Below, piece after piece: positions 17,925-27,763 of a stretch of 64,000 nt of DNA. The DNA comes from Pseudomonas baltica (GTDB lineage: Bacteria; Pseudomonadota; Gammaproteobacteria; Pseudomonadales; Pseudomonadaceae). Made by a program: the position numbers and the translations under genes. Within the stretch, counting starts at the first letter, position 1. Each line of letters opens with the position of its first letter. The stretch lies in assembly GCF_014235765.1 (NCBI RefSeq), contig NZ_JACMYH010000001.1, positions 1,302,001-1,366,000 on the forward strand. Reading direction: 5' to 3'. The notes beneath the pieces were generated by a model. That model saw only the letters and a list, made by a program, of their open reading frames with translations, searched no databases and had not been told where the DNA came from.

Positions 17925-18851
17925 ATGCCCTCACTCAGTACCGACATCGAGCTGTTCTATCAGCCGCCTTTCGACTGGCAGCGCCTGCTCAGGTTCTACG
18001 GCGGACGCTCCAGCGCCTTGGTCGAGACCGTCATCGACGGCGTCTACCTGCGTACCGTCGAATGGCAGGGTGACGAAGGCCTGCTAAGTGTCCGCCAGGA
18101 CCCGACCCGTGACTGCCTGATCGCGCGCATCGATGGACCGGCCAGCGTTCACCTGGCCGCGCTGGTGCCACGCCTGCGGCGCATGTTCGATCTGGATCTT
18201 GACCCGCAGCGGTTGCACGCGGCGCTGGACAGCGACCCCTGGCTTGGTCGCCTGCTGCTGCAGACGCCGGGACTGCGCGTGCCTGGCACCTGGTCGACCT
18301 TCGAGCTGATCGTGCGCACCATCGTCGGCCAGCAAGTCAGCGTCAAGGCGGCCACCACCATTGCCGGGCGTCTGGCCGAGCGGGCCGGGCGGCCGGTGGC
18401 GCTGCCACAGCACCCACAGGTCGCGTGGCAGTTTCCCACTCCCGCTGCCTTGGCCGAGGTCAACCTCGACCGCATCGGCATGCCCGGCAAGCGCGTGGCC
18501 GCGCTGCAGAACTTCGCCGCTGCAGTGGCTTGCAATCAGGTACAGATCGAAGCGTTCGTCGATGAACACACACGTACCGACCTGACGCCCCTGCGCCAAG
18601 GCCTGCTGGCACTGCCGGGTATTGGCCCGTGGACGGTCGAATACGTGGCGATGCGTGCCTGGCGCGACGCCGACGCCTGGCCGGGCAGCGATCTGGTGAT
18701 CATGCAGGAGATCACGCGCGCACACCCCGAGCTGCTCAAGCCCGGTCATCAACGGCTGCGCAGCGAAGACTGGCGACCATGGCGTGCCTACGCCGTCATG
18801 TACATCTGGAATGAGCTCATGGACCGCACCGATGGCCAGCGTGGCGGCTGA
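17925..18851 (+). CDS. alkA: AlkA-type DNA-3-methyladenine glycosylase II
   Basis: 308-residue base-excision repair enzyme that removes alkylated purines. It shows the HhH-GPD fold: WSTFELIVRTIVGQQVSVKAA, the hairpin LLALPGIGPWTVEYVAMRAW, and the catalytic aspartate Asp256 in PGSDLVIM. There is no N-terminal Ada methyl-acceptor domain. Ribosome site AAGGAG. Convergent with the amidase gene; the stop lies inside a hairpin. Confidence 0.92.
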   Translation: MPSLSTDIELFYQPPFDWQRLLRFYGGRSSALVETVIDGVYLRTVEWQGDEGLLSVRQDPTRDCLIARIDGPASVHLAALVPRLRRMFDLDLDPQRLHAALDSDPWLGRLLLQTPGLRVPGTWSTFELIVRTIVGQQVSVKAATTIAGRLAERAGRPVALPQHPQVAWQFPTPAALAEVNLDRIGMPGKRVAALQNFAAAVACNQVQIEAFVDEHTRTDLTPLRQGLLALPGIGPWTVEYVAMRAWRDADAWPGSDLVIMQEITRAHPELLKPGHQRLRSEDWRPWRAYAVMYIWNELMDRTDGQRGG

Positions 18852-18883
18852 CACCGGAGGGCCATGACGCCCGGGTGTCAGCC
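18846..18883. terminator. Hairpin between convergent alkA and amidase genes
   Basis: GGCTGACACC (18846-18855) pairs perfectly with GGTGTCAGCC (18874-18883) across an 18-base loop. The left arm contains the alkA stop codon. No T run follows on either strand, so this may be a weak or factor-assisted bidirectional terminator. Confidence 0.5.
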
Positions 18884-18889
18884 ATACGC

Positions 18890-20596
18890 TCAGCGCTGCA
18901 AGGGTGGCGTGCGCAGTGGAATCGCCCGGCGGTTGCCCGTGGCTTCGAAGGCCGCGGCGAACCGCAGCAGTTGCGTGTCGTCATAGGCGCGGCCGGCGAA
19001 CGTGAGACCCACCGGCATGCCGATATCGGCCATCAGGCCCATCGGCACGGTCACGGTCGGCACGCCCAAATGGCGGATCGCCAGATTGCCGTTGGCCACC
19101 CACACACCGTTGCTCCAGGCGATGTCCGCCGCGGCCGGGTCGACGTCGGCATTGGCCGGCGCCACATCGGCGACGGTTGGGAACACCACGGCATCCAGCT
19201 GCAGTGCCTGCAACCAGTCTTCCAGGTCGATCTTGCGGGTGTGTTCCAGTGCACGCAGGCCGTCGGCGAGGGTGTCGATCCGGTCCCACGGGGTGATGCC
19301 CCGCTCGGCCATCTTCACGTACTCGTCCATGCCGGCGGCCAGGTCGCCTTCGCGGTTGGGCAGCGTGCCGGGGTCGTGCGGAAAGATCAGCGGCCCATCG
19401 ACGTCCACCAGACGGTTGAGCGCCGGGTCGCCATTGGCGCGCAGGAAATCGTCGAACGCCCAGGCGGTCAGGTCCCACAGCTCATGGTGAAGGAACGCCG
19501 GGTCGACGATGCCGCGGTTGAACACGGTTGGCGCACCCGGTCGGTCGCCTTCGCAATTGGACACCAGGGGGAAGTCCACTTCCACGACTTCGGCGCCGGC
19601 AGCCTCGAGGGCACGCCGTGCCTGCTGCCACAGTTCGATCACCGAGGCACGGGTGTGGATGCGCTGCCCGGTCGGGCCGCCGATGCCCGGTTGCTCCGCA
19701 GTGCCCGCCAGCGGGTCGGCATTGATGTACATGCGCGGGACGCCGAAACGCTTGCCCGCCAGTGCCTCGGCGGGGGCGGCCAGCTCCAGGTAGGACGCCG
19801 GGCGCACGCTGGCGACCTGGGGTATCGGCACCCAGGGTTGCAGGCGCCACAGGTCGCCCCGGGTGTCGGGGTCGTCGGCGACCACCACGTCGAGGATTTC
19901 CAGCAGATCGGCCATGGTGCGAGCAAATGGCACAACCACATCCATGGTCGGCGTCAGTGGCCAGTTGCCGCGCACCGAGATGATCCCGCGCGAGGGTGTG
20001 TAGGCGCACAGACCATTGTTGGACGCCGGACCGCGCCCGCTGGACCAGGTTTCCTCGGCCAGGCCGAAGGCCGCGAAACTGGCGGCGGTCGCGGTGCCGG
20101 CGCCATTCGACGAGCCGGAAGCGAAAGGCGCCGTGAGAAAGTCGGCGTTGTACGGGCTTTCGGCGCGTCCATAGACACCGCGCTGCATGCCCCCATTGGC
20201 CATCGGCGGCATGTTGGTCTTGCCCAGGCAGATCGCCCCGGCCGCGCGCAGGCGCTCGACGGTGAACGCATCGCGCTGCGCCACCAGCCCGGCGAAGGCC
20301 GGGCTGCCGGAAGCTGCGGTCAGGCCCTTGACCAGGTAGCTGTCCTTGGCGGTGTAGGGGATGCCATCGAGCGGCCCCAGCGTCTGGCCACTGGCGCGAC
20401 GTGCATCCGCCGCGCGGGCTTCGGCCAGCGCCGAGGGGTTCGGCACCACCAGCGCGTTCAGCGCAGTAGGCGTGTCGGCGCCGTCGTAGGCGGCGATGCG
20501 CTGCAGATAGGCCTGGACCAGCTCGACAGCGGTGGTCTGGCCGCTTTCCAGCGCGGCACGCAGTTGCGCGATGGAAACCTCGGTGACTTCGATCAT
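18890..20596 (-). CDS. Amidase signature family hydrolase
   Basis: 568 residues with the Ser-cisSer-Lys triad: Lys in GIPYTAKDSYLVKG, cis-Ser in FASGSSNGAG, and the nucleophile Ser in TWSSGRGPASNNG. The last motif replaces the usual TGGSIRIPA with TWSSGRGPA, keeping Ser, Arg, Pro and Ala, so it is an unusual branch rather than a dead enzyme. No signal peptide. Start at 20596 after CAGGAGAGCAGC. A RidA-family gene lies 17 bases upstream, so the pair probably acts on one nitrogen compound, which cannot be named. Confidence 0.9.
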   Translation of the reverse strand: MIEVTEVSIAQLRAALESGQTTAVELVQAYLQRIAAYDGADTPTALNALVVPNPSALAEARAADARRASGQTLGPLDGIPYTAKDSYLVKGLTAASGSPAFAGLVAQRDAFTVERLRAAGAICLGKTNMPPMANGGMQRGVYGRAESPYNADFLTAPFASGSSNGAGTATAASFAAFGLAEETWSSGRGPASNNGLCAYTPSRGIISVRGNWPLTPTMDVVVPFARTMADLLEILDVVVADDPDTRGDLWRLQPWVPIPQVASVRPASYLELAAPAEALAGKRFGVPRMYINADPLAGTAEQPGIGGPTGQRIHTRASVIELWQQARRALEAAGAEVVEVDFPLVSNCEGDRPGAPTVFNRGIVDPAFLHHELWDLTAWAFDDFLRANGDPALNRLVDVDGPLIFPHDPGTLPNREGDLAAGMDEYVKMAERGITPWDRIDTLADGLRALEHTRKIDLEDWLQALQLDAVVFPTVADVAPANADVDPAAADIAWSNGVWVANGNLAIRHLGVPTVTVPMGLMADIGMPVGLTFAGRAYDDTQLLRFAAAFEATGNRRAIPLRTPPLQR

Positions 20597-20613
20597 GCTG
20601 CTCTCCTGCACGA

Positions 20614-20994
20614 TCAGCCCTTGGCTGCCATGGCGGTGACTTCCACGCGCATGCCTGTGGCAGCGAGCGCGGTGATGCCCACCGCCGCACGCACCGGCCA
20701 GGGCTTGGCGAAAAAGCGCTGGTAGACCTCGTTGAACGCGGGACGATCAGCCATGTCGGTCAGGTAGATGGTCAGGTGCAGGACGCGATCGAGCGAACTG
20801 CCCGCCGCCTCCAGCGCCACTTTCAGCGCCTGCAGCGTGCATTCGCTCTGCTCGGTGATGCTGCCCAGCTCCAGGCTGCCGTCGGCGCGGGTCGGGATCT
20901 GAGTGGTTACCAGCAGGCCGCCGAAACCTGCGACGTCCGAGGAAATCGACTCGGGGTCGGGGTCTGGCAGGAACGTGATGTCGGAATGGGCCAT
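20614..20994 (-). CDS. RidA (YjgF/YER057c/UK114) family protein
   Basis: 126 residues with the RidA fold pattern: FGGLLVTTQIPTRADGSLE, a helix with TLQALKVALEAAGSSLDRVLHLTIYLTDM split by the usual turn, and the C-terminal R-AVGI-ALAATGMRVEVTAMA. RidA members hydrolyse enamine/imine intermediates; others are deaminase-like parts of catabolic operons. Adjacent to the amidase, so a catabolic role is likelier than housekeeping RidA. Confidence 0.88.
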   Translation of the reverse strand: MAHSDITFLPDPDPESISSDVAGFGGLLVTTQIPTRADGSLELGSITEQSECTLQALKVALEAAGSSLDRVLHLTIYLTDMADRPAFNEVYQRFFAKPWPVRAAVGITALAATGMRVEVTAMAAKG

Positions 20995-21071
20995 GGGAGG
21001 CTCCTGAAATGAGGGATGGCAATGGCCGGCATGTTACCGCCCGGCCATTGCAAATTGAAACGGCGTGAAGC

Positions 21072-23041
21072 TCAACCCACCAGGTGCAGGAAGTGCATGT
21101 GCCGCTCGTAGTGGTCGAGAATGTCGCCGATCACCTCGTCGCGGGACCAGCCCATCACGTCGTGATCCTGGCCACCCTCGCGCAGATGCACTTCGGCGCG
21201 GAAGTACTTGCGCTCTTCGCCCGGCGGCCCGCTCATGACGAAGCTGGGTGTGGCATAGGCATGGGGCCTGATCTCGTAGATGAAGGCGGTGTCGGCAGGA
21301 CCGACGCTCAGGCGCACGCCGCCCTCCTCGCCATCTTCCACGGTGCAGTCGTAACCCTGCAGGCGCCATTCCTCGGCAACGCCAAGGCACGCCGGACGTG
21401 CCACGTCCTCGATGAAACGAACCACGTGGGCACGCCGCGGAAACATCGCCAGGGTGCGCAGGCGGCGCTGCCAGGTGCCGCCGGTACGCGGCGTGCTTGG
21501 CGAGATGGCCAGTGCCTGGTGACGCAGGTCACGCTTGGTGGCGTCGAGCTTGAGCGCCTTGAGCAGGCCGCGCATGCTCAGCAGCAAAGCCAGGGTAAAG
21601 GGCAGCGCGCTGGCGATGGTTGCGGTCTGCAAGGCCTTGAGGCCGTCGGCCAGCAGCAGCGCGATCGCCACCAGGCCCATGCTCGAGGCCCAGAAGATGC
21701 GCTGGCGCACGGGGGTGTTTTCCGAACCGCCGGACGCAAGCATGTCGACCACCATGGCGCCGGAGTCGGCGGACGTCACGAAGAACACCACTACCATGAT
21801 GATCGCCAGCGCGCTGATCACCCCGGAAAACGGGAAGTGCTGGAGAAACGCGAACAGTGCCAGGGAGGTGTCCTTGTCCACGGCAATGCCCAGGTCCACC
21901 ATGCCCTGCTCGAGGATCATGTGGATCGCGGTGTTGCCGAACACGGTCATCCACAGCAGGGTGAACGCGGTAGGCACCAGCAGCACGCCGGTGACGAATT
22001 CACGAATGGTGCGGCCGCGCGAGATGCGCGCGATGAACAGCCCCACGAACGGCGACCAGGCCAGCCACCAGCCCCAGTAGAACAGGGTCCAGCCGCCGAT
22101 CCAGTCGGTGGGCTGGTAGGCATTGAGGTTGAGCGTGCGGCTGACGATTTCGCTCAGGTACCCGCCGGTGTTCTGCACGAAAGTCTGCAGGATCAGCACG
22201 GTGGGGCCGAGAATCATCACCATGGCCATCAACAGCACAGCCAGCCCGAGGTTGAGCTCGGACAACCGGCGGATGCCCTTGTCCAGACCCGACACCACCG
22301 ACAGCGTGGCCAGCGCAGTGGTGCCGATGATCAGCGCGATCTGGATCGGGATCGACACCGGCACGCCGAACAGCGCGTTGAGGCCGGTGTTGATCTGCGC
22401 CACGCCGAAGCCCAGCGAAGTGGCCACACCCAGCACCGTACCGATGATGGCGAAGATGTCCACGGCATGCCCGATGGGGCCGTAGATGCGCTCGCCGATC
22501 AGCGGATAGAGTGCTGAACGCAGGGTCAGCGGCAGGCCGTGGCGAAAGCTGAAATAGGCCAGGATCAAGGCAACGATGGCGTAGATGGCCCAGGCGTGCA
22601 GGCCCCAGTGAAAGAAGTGATCTTCATCGCCTCGCCCGCCGCAGCGACCGTGGCACCCTCCCCGTAGGGCGGGTTGAGGAAATGCATGACCGGCTCGGCG
22701 ACGCCGAAGAACATCAGGCCGATGCCCATGCCTGCCGAAAAAAGCATGGCAAACCAGGTCATGCTGCTGTAGTCCGGGGTGCTGTGGTCCGGGCCCAGCT
22801 TGATGTCGCCGTAGCGACTCACGCCCAGGAACACCACGGTGCCCAGGATGATCGCCACGGCCAGGATGTAAAACCAGCTGACGTTGGTGAAAATCCAGTC
22901 TTGCACCACGGCAAAGAAGGTCTGCGCCTGCCGCGGCATCAGGCTGGCGAACAGCACCAGCAGCAAAAGCAAGATGGCCGATATCCAGAATACCGGTGGG
23001 TTGAGGGTCGAGGGTTCGACGGGGTCTGACTTCACAGTCAT
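21072..23041 (-). pseudogene. betT: betT, BCCT choline transporter, broken by a one-base deletion
   Basis: High-affinity proton-driven choline uptake supplies betaine synthesis. The 5' part (from 23041, MTVKSDPVEPSTLNPPVFW) carries the first helices and SSMTWFAMLFSAGMGIGLMFFGVAEP, then runs out of frame after EAMKIT into SFTGACTPG and a stop at about 22565. The rest continues in the next frame (HFFHWGLHAWAIYAIVALILAYFSF onward, in shorter pieces) to 21072, with BCCT motifs GWTLFYWGWWLAWSPFVGLFIARISRGRTI (split) and the long BetT-type cytoplasmic tail. One base is missing between 22616 and 22617, where ATC-ACN-TTC-TTT is expected. The joined protein would be about 656 residues, full length. 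Either a recent natural mutation or a sequencing error. Confidence 0.9.
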
Positions 23042-23269
23042 CGAAAAGCTCCTGGTGGGACGTGCAGCGCTTGCCTGCGGTGGAAAGTGTAGGTGTGACC
23101 GCACTGGGCCCTTGAGGTTTAGCGGACAGGAAAATCAGTCACCCGTTTGCGGTTGATGTATTTGCAAACATATTCATCCGTGCACTTGGGCAACGTTGGC
23201 CAGGCCTTCCGGTCTATCACTGAACAGGCGTTCGCGACGACGCTGCGTGACTATCTATTGGAGGATTCG

Positions 23270-24037
23270 ATGGCATTTGTCGACAGCTATGTGAAAGAGA
23301 TCATCGCACTGGAAGTGGCGCTCTTTCATGCGCGGGTACGTCTGCAGGCAGCGACCGACGTAGAGGCGCTGCACGATCTGCGCATTGCCGTACGGCGCAT
23401 TCGCAGCCTGTTGATACCGGTTCGTGCGCTGCCGGCGCTGCAACCGCTGCTGAGCGCAGCCAAGAACGTGGGCCGCTTCACCACGCCCACCCGCGATCTG
23501 GAAGTCATGGTGCAGGAGCTGGAGCGGCGTGGCTTGCACGGCGCGGCCGAGAAACGTCGCGCGCGGCTTGCAGGCGAGCATCGGGTGATCGTCGACCATT
23601 CGAGCCTGAACGCCCTGTTCAGTGCGCTGGACACCTGGTCGGCCGCGTTCCGCGCCAGTGAACTGGGCAGCCACTCGCGAGCGTTCGAAAAGCTCGTGGT
23701 CAAGACCCTCGACAAGCACGTGCGCAAGCTGCGGCACGCCTTGAAGGATGCCGAGTTCGATCGCCACGAACTGCGGATCCTGGTCAAGCGCACACGCTAC
23801 CTGATCCAGGCGTTCGGGGACCTGTCGCCGCTGTCGCCCAAGGCGGAGAAATCCCTCAAGGCGGTGCAGTCGGCACTGGGCTCGTGGCACGACCATCACC
23901 AGTGGTGCATCAAGGTCAAGGTCGAGCCCGACCTGCAGCCGCTGCAGCGGGTCTGGGAAGAGGCGTCGGCCACGGAGCTGGCCAAGGCCGAAGTGGAGAT
24001 GCGCAAGCTGGCGCGGCTGCTGCCCAAGGGCAAGTAG
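23270..24037 (+). CDS. CHAD domain protein
   Basis: 255 residues that form a helical CHAD domain with its conserved basic/histidine motifs (EALHDLRIAVRRIRSLL near residue 30 and ELRILVKRTRYLIQAFG near 180). CHAD domains bind inorganic polyphosphate. The start at 23270 has TTGGAGGATTCG before it; an in-frame ATG at 23147 adds 41 poorly conserved residues. No fused CYTH domain. Convergent with the chemoreceptor gene. Confidence 0.9.
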   Translation: MAFVDSYVKEIIALEVALFHARVRLQAATDVEALHDLRIAVRRIRSLLIPVRALPALQPLLSAAKNVGRFTTPTRDLEVMVQELERRGLHGAAEKRRARLAGEHRVIVDHSSLNALFSALDTWSAAFRASELGSHSRAFEKLVVKTLDKHVRKLRHALKDAEFDRHELRILVKRTRYLIQAFGDLSPLSPKAEKSLKAVQSALGSWHDHHQWCIKVKVEPDLQPLQRVWEEASATELAKAEVEMRKLARLLPKGK

Positions 24038-24062
24038 CGCCAGCTGGCGGCGGGGCGCTCGC

Positions 24063-25688
24063 TCAAGCCGCCTTGATGCGCGCGGTGACCTGAGCCAGTT
24101 CCGCCGACAATTGATGCAGGTGGCTGCTGGCAGCCTGGGTGCGCTCGACGCTGCCCTGGTTGGTGGTGGCGATGGCGGTGATTTCAACCAGATTCTGCGC
24201 GATGTCTTCGACCACCGCGTTCTGTTCCTCGGCAGCGGTGGCAATCTGCCGGTTCATGTCCCTGATCGACTCGATGGCCTGGGTGATGCGGGTCAGAGTC
24301 TGACCCGCCGCCACCACTTGCTCGCCACCCTCGTCGCTGCGCTTCTGCCCGCTTTCGATGGCCTGCACGGCGTTCACCGCGCCGGTCTGCACGGTGTCGA
24401 TGATCTGATGGATCTCCTGGGTGGAGGCGGCGGTGCGCTGCGCCAGGGTGCGCACTTCGTCGGCCACAACGGCAAACCCGCGGCCGGCATCGCCCGCGCG
24501 CGCGGCTTCGATGGCGGCGTTGAGCGCGAGCAGATTGGTCTGGTCGGCAATGCCGCGGATGACTTCCAATACCTTGCCGATGCGGCCACTGTCGTCGCGC
24601 AACTGACGAATGACATCGCCGGTCACGGCAATTTCACCGCGCATGCGGGTGATGGTATGGATGGTGGCTTGCATCGCCTGCTCGCCGTCCTGGGCTTCGC
24701 GGTCGGCGTCATCCGCCGCAGTGGCGGCGCCAGCGGCGTGGCGTGCGACTTCCTGGGCGGTCGCAGACATTTCCTGCATCGCCGTGGCCACCTGGTCGGT
24801 GCGTTCGAACTGCTCGCTGGTGCCCTGCAGCATGACTGCAGCGATGGTGTTGAGCTCGCCGCTGGCCTGGTCCAGATTGGCCGTGCTGCGTTGCAGGCGG
24901 GTGAAGGTGTCGGCGAGGAAATCACGCAGGGTGTTCGCGGCCACGGCCAGGCGACCCAGCTCGTCACGGCGATGGCTGACCACGCGCTCGGCCAGATGAC
25001 CCTGGCTCAGGCGCGCTACGTAGTCGATCAGATCGCGTACCGGGGTGACCAGGTTGCGGTTGACCAGCCACAGGCTCAGGGCCGTGATCAACAGGCCCGA
25101 CATCAGCATGATGACGATGCCCCAGATGATCGCCTGGTGGCCTTGGTGGTTGATCAGCAGCGATTGTTCGTCGGCGAGTGTACGCAGTTCGCTGACCAGG
25201 GCATTGAGCTGCTCGCTGGTAGCGCGATCGACGCCTGCCACGGCGCGGTCACCGCTGGCAGCATCGGCGCCGCTGGCCAGGAAGGCGTCGCGCCCCTTGC
25301 GATAGGCCGCACCCAGCACCGCGTGTTCGGCGCGCAGGCGTTGCGCATTCTGACTGATGCCGGCGGGCACCCCCGGCAGCTCGCCAAGCGCTTGCAAGGT
25401 CGCCGCCACCGCGCGCTCCTGCTCCTCGAACTGCGCCCAATACTTGTCCGCCGCCTTGGCATCCTTCCCGCGCAGCAGCACGTTCTTCCATTCCTGCACC
25501 TGGGTCTTGAACTGGACGTTGGCCCGGTCCACCAGTTCAGTGGCACGCAGGGGGCCCGCCACCAGCGCCGTGTAGTCATCCAGGCTGGCCGCAAGAAACT
25601 TGAAACTGCCCAGGGCGATCAGCAGCAGGATCAGCAACCCACTGGCCAGCAGCGCCAGGACCTGTGCGCGCAGAGACGTTTTGAACAT
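24063..25688 (-). CDS. Methyl-accepting chemotaxis protein
   Basis: 541-residue inner-membrane chemoreceptor. TM1 is at residues 8-30, then a ~150-residue helical periplasmic domain without a Cache signature (four-helix-bundle type), TM2 at about 188-210, HAMP, and a long signalling hairpin whose tip has EVIRGIADQTNLLALNAAIEAARAGDAGRGFAVVADEVRTLAQRT (contiguous, residues about 375-420). No C-terminal CheR-docking pentapeptide. Start at 25688 preceded by GAGG; the longer frame to 25958 lacks a ribosome site. Ligand unknown. Confidence 0.95.
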   Translation of the reverse strand: MFKTSLRAQVLALLASGLLILLLIALGSFKFLAASLDDYTALVAGPLRATELVDRANVQFKTQVQEWKNVLLRGKDAKAADKYWAQFEEQERAVAATLQALGELPGVPAGISQNAQRLRAEHAVLGAAYRKGRDAFLASGADAASGDRAVAGVDRATSEQLNALVSELRTLADEQSLLINHQGHQAIIWGIVIMLMSGLLITALSLWLVNRNLVTPVRDLIDYVARLSQGHLAERVVSHRRDELGRLAVAANTLRDFLADTFTRLQRSTANLDQASGELNTIAAVMLQGTSEQFERTDQVATAMQEMSATAQEVARHAAGAATAADDADREAQDGEQAMQATIHTITRMRGEIAVTGDVIRQLRDDSGRIGKVLEVIRGIADQTNLLALNAAIEAARAGDAGRGFAVVADEVRTLAQRTAASTQEIHQIIDTVQTGAVNAVQAIESGQKRSDEGGEQVVAAGQTLTRITQAIESIRDMNRQIATAAEEQNAVVEDIAQNLVEITAIATTNQGSVERTQAASSHLHQLSAELAQVTARIKAA

Positions 25689-25960
25689 GACAGACCTCGA
25701 GAAGGGGAACCCTGCGAAAGCATGGGCTGGCGTTGTATCGGCCACTCGAGGCGATTGATTGAATGAAGATCGCGGCGGCCGACGGCCGGTGGCGTCTGGC
25801 TCGGGCCATTGCGCTGGGCTGCGCATGCGCCGCGTAAAATATTTCGACACGAAGCCTGGTGAACTAACAGTTGGCGTCGGCGATCCCTTGCTATGCGCAC
25901 CCTGCGCCCCTGACGAGCCGGTACACCCGTGCCGATGTTGTCCAACGATGAGGAACAATC

Positions 25961-26389
25961 GTGACCACTTCTACCCAACTCGCCTATCGACACAGGCCAG
26001 GCCCGCTGCATGCGATTTTTCTGGCTGGCACCGTGCCGCTGTTTCTCGGCGCCCTGCTCAGTGATATCGCCTACTACCAGAGCTACCAGATCCAATGGAG
26101 CAACTTCGCCGCCTGGCTCATCGCCGGTGGCCTGGTGTTCTGCGGGCTGGCGCTGGTCTTTGCGCTGATCAACCTGATCCGTGCCGAGCACAAGGGCGGC
26201 CGTGCGGTGCTGTATTTTCTGCTGTTGCTGATCACGTGGGTGCTGGGCCTGGTGAACGCCTTCGAGCACGCCAAGGATGCCTGGGCGGTGATGCCCACCG
26301 GGTTGGTCATGTCGGTGGTGGTGACCGTACTGTCGCTGGTGGCGGCATGGATCGGCTTGAGCAATCTGCGTTCGGGAGGTGTTCGATGA
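25961..26389 (+). CDS. DUF2231-type inner-membrane protein
   Basis: 142 residues, four hydrophobic helices, starting MTTSTQLAYRHRPGPLHAIF. Function unknown. Members often sit with quinoprotein or cytochrome genes, and here the stop overlaps the start of a PQQ-type dehydrogenase lipoprotein by ATGA. The tight coupling suggests that it anchors or passes electrons from that protein, which is inference only. Confidence 0.82.
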   Translation: MTTSTQLAYRHRPGPLHAIFLAGTVPLFLGALLSDIAYYQSYQIQWSNFAAWLIAGGLVFCGLALVFALINLIRAEHKGGRAVLYFLLLLITWVLGLVNAFEHAKDAWAVMPTGLVMSVVVTVLSLVAAWIGLSNLRSGGVR

Positions 26390-27678
26390 AATATTCAGGC
26401 GCATTGACGGCCTTGAGCATGGCGCTGCTGCTCGCCGGCTGCGGCAGCGAAGCCGACAGCACCCAGGCACGCGGGCCCGACCCGAAGTTGCCGGAAGCGC
26501 AGCGCGGCCTGCTGCCGAGCATGAAGATCGCCGAGCCGGTGGCGTGGGGTGACAGCAAGCCGACCGTGCCGCAAGGCTATACCATCAGCGCGATCGCCAC
26601 CGGCCTGGCCATCCCGCGGCAGACCCTGGTCTTGCCCAATGGTGACATCCTGGTGGCCGAGGGTCGCGGCGGCAGCGCCGCCAAGCTCAAGCCCAAGGAC
26701 GTGATCGCCAGCTACATCAAGGCCCAGGGCAACACCCAGGTCAAAGGCGGCAACCGCCTGACCCTGCTGCGCGACGCCGATGGCGACGGCACCTATGAGC
26801 TGAAAACGGTGTTCGCGGAAAACCTCAACGCGCCCTACGGCCTGGCCTATGCCAACGGCAAACTGTACGTGGCCAACCAGGATGCCCTGGTGCGCTTCGA
26901 CTACACCGACGGGCAGACCAAAGCCAGCGCGGCACCGACCAAACTGGCCGACCTGCCGTCGGCGATCAACCACCACTGGACCAAGTCGCTGGCCATCAGT
27001 GACGACGCGCGCTACCTGTACGTGGGCATCGGCTCCAACAGCAACGTGACCGAACGCGGCATGGAGGTCGAGATCGACCGCGCCATGGTCTGGCAGATCG
27101 ATGCGCAGACCGGTGCGCACAAGCCCTACGCGACCGGTATACGCAACCCGACGGCGCTGACCATTCAGCCGGGGACCGGCCAGTTGTGGGCGGTGGTCAA
27201 CGAGCGTGACGAATTGGGCCCGGACCTGGTGCCCGACTACCTGAGCTCGGTACGTGAAGGCCAGTTCTATGGCTGGCCGTACAGCTACTGGGGCCAGAAC
27301 GTCGATTCCCGCGCTCAGCCGCAAAACCCGGCGAAAGTCGCCGCTGCCGTCAAGCCCGACTACAGCCTGGGCTCCCACGTGGCTGCACTGGGTGTGGACT
27401 TCTCGATCCCGGCCATGGGCGAGAAATTTGCTCAGGGTGCATTCGTCGGTGAGCACGGCAGCTGGAACCGCGACAATCCCGTGGGCTACAAGGTGATCTT
27501 CGTGCCGTTCTCCGGTGACAAACCCGCCGGCGAGCCGATCGACTTCGCTACCGGCTTCCGCGGCGACGACGGCAAGACCCGCGGCCGCCCTGTCGGTGTA
27601 ACGGTCGATCCGCGCGGTGCGCTGATCATCGCCGACGACCTGGCCAACACCATCTGGCGGGTCACCCCCAACCGTTGA
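26386..27678 (+). CDS. PQQ-dependent sugar (sorbosone-type) dehydrogenase lipoprotein
   Basis: 430 residues. The lipobox LLLAGC (Cys about 20) after a short hydrophobic leader predicts a lipoprotein. The remainder is a beta-propeller of the soluble glucose/L-sorbosone dehydrogenase family: LPNGDILVAEGRGG, GLAYANGKLYVANQDALVRF, TGIRNPTALTIQPGTGQLWAVVNERDELGPD, GEHGSWNRDNP and RGRPVGVTVDPRGALIIADD. The oxidised sugar is not known. The ribosome site GGGAGG is inside the upstream gene and the start overlaps its stop. Confidence 0.88.
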   Translation: MKYSGALTALSMALLLAGCGSEADSTQARGPDPKLPEAQRGLLPSMKIAEPVAWGDSKPTVPQGYTISAIATGLAIPRQTLVLPNGDILVAEGRGGSAAKLKPKDVIASYIKAQGNTQVKGGNRLTLLRDADGDGTYELKTVFAENLNAPYGLAYANGKLYVANQDALVRFDYTDGQTKASAAPTKLADLPSAINHHWTKSLAISDDARYLYVGIGSNSNVTERGMEVEIDRAMVWQIDAQTGAHKPYATGIRNPTALTIQPGTGQLWAVVNERDELGPDLVPDYLSSVREGQFYGWPYSYWGQNVDSRAQPQNPAKVAAAVKPDYSLGSHVAALGVDFSIPAMGEKFAQGAFVGEHGSWNRDNPVGYKVIFVPFSGDKPAGEPIDFATGFRGDDGKTRGRPVGVTVDPRGALIIADDLANTIWRVTPNR

Positions 27679-27763
27679 GGCCGGCCTGGGGGCGCCCTGC
27701 CCTTGGGTGATCTGGATCTGCGCGGCACCCGCCGCGCAGATCTTCTATGGCAACCGCGTTCAC

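Noticed and set aside
22565..23104. A separate short membrane-protein gene
   Set aside because: It is the 5' part of betT, ended early by the frameshift; its last residues are out-of-frame betT sequence.
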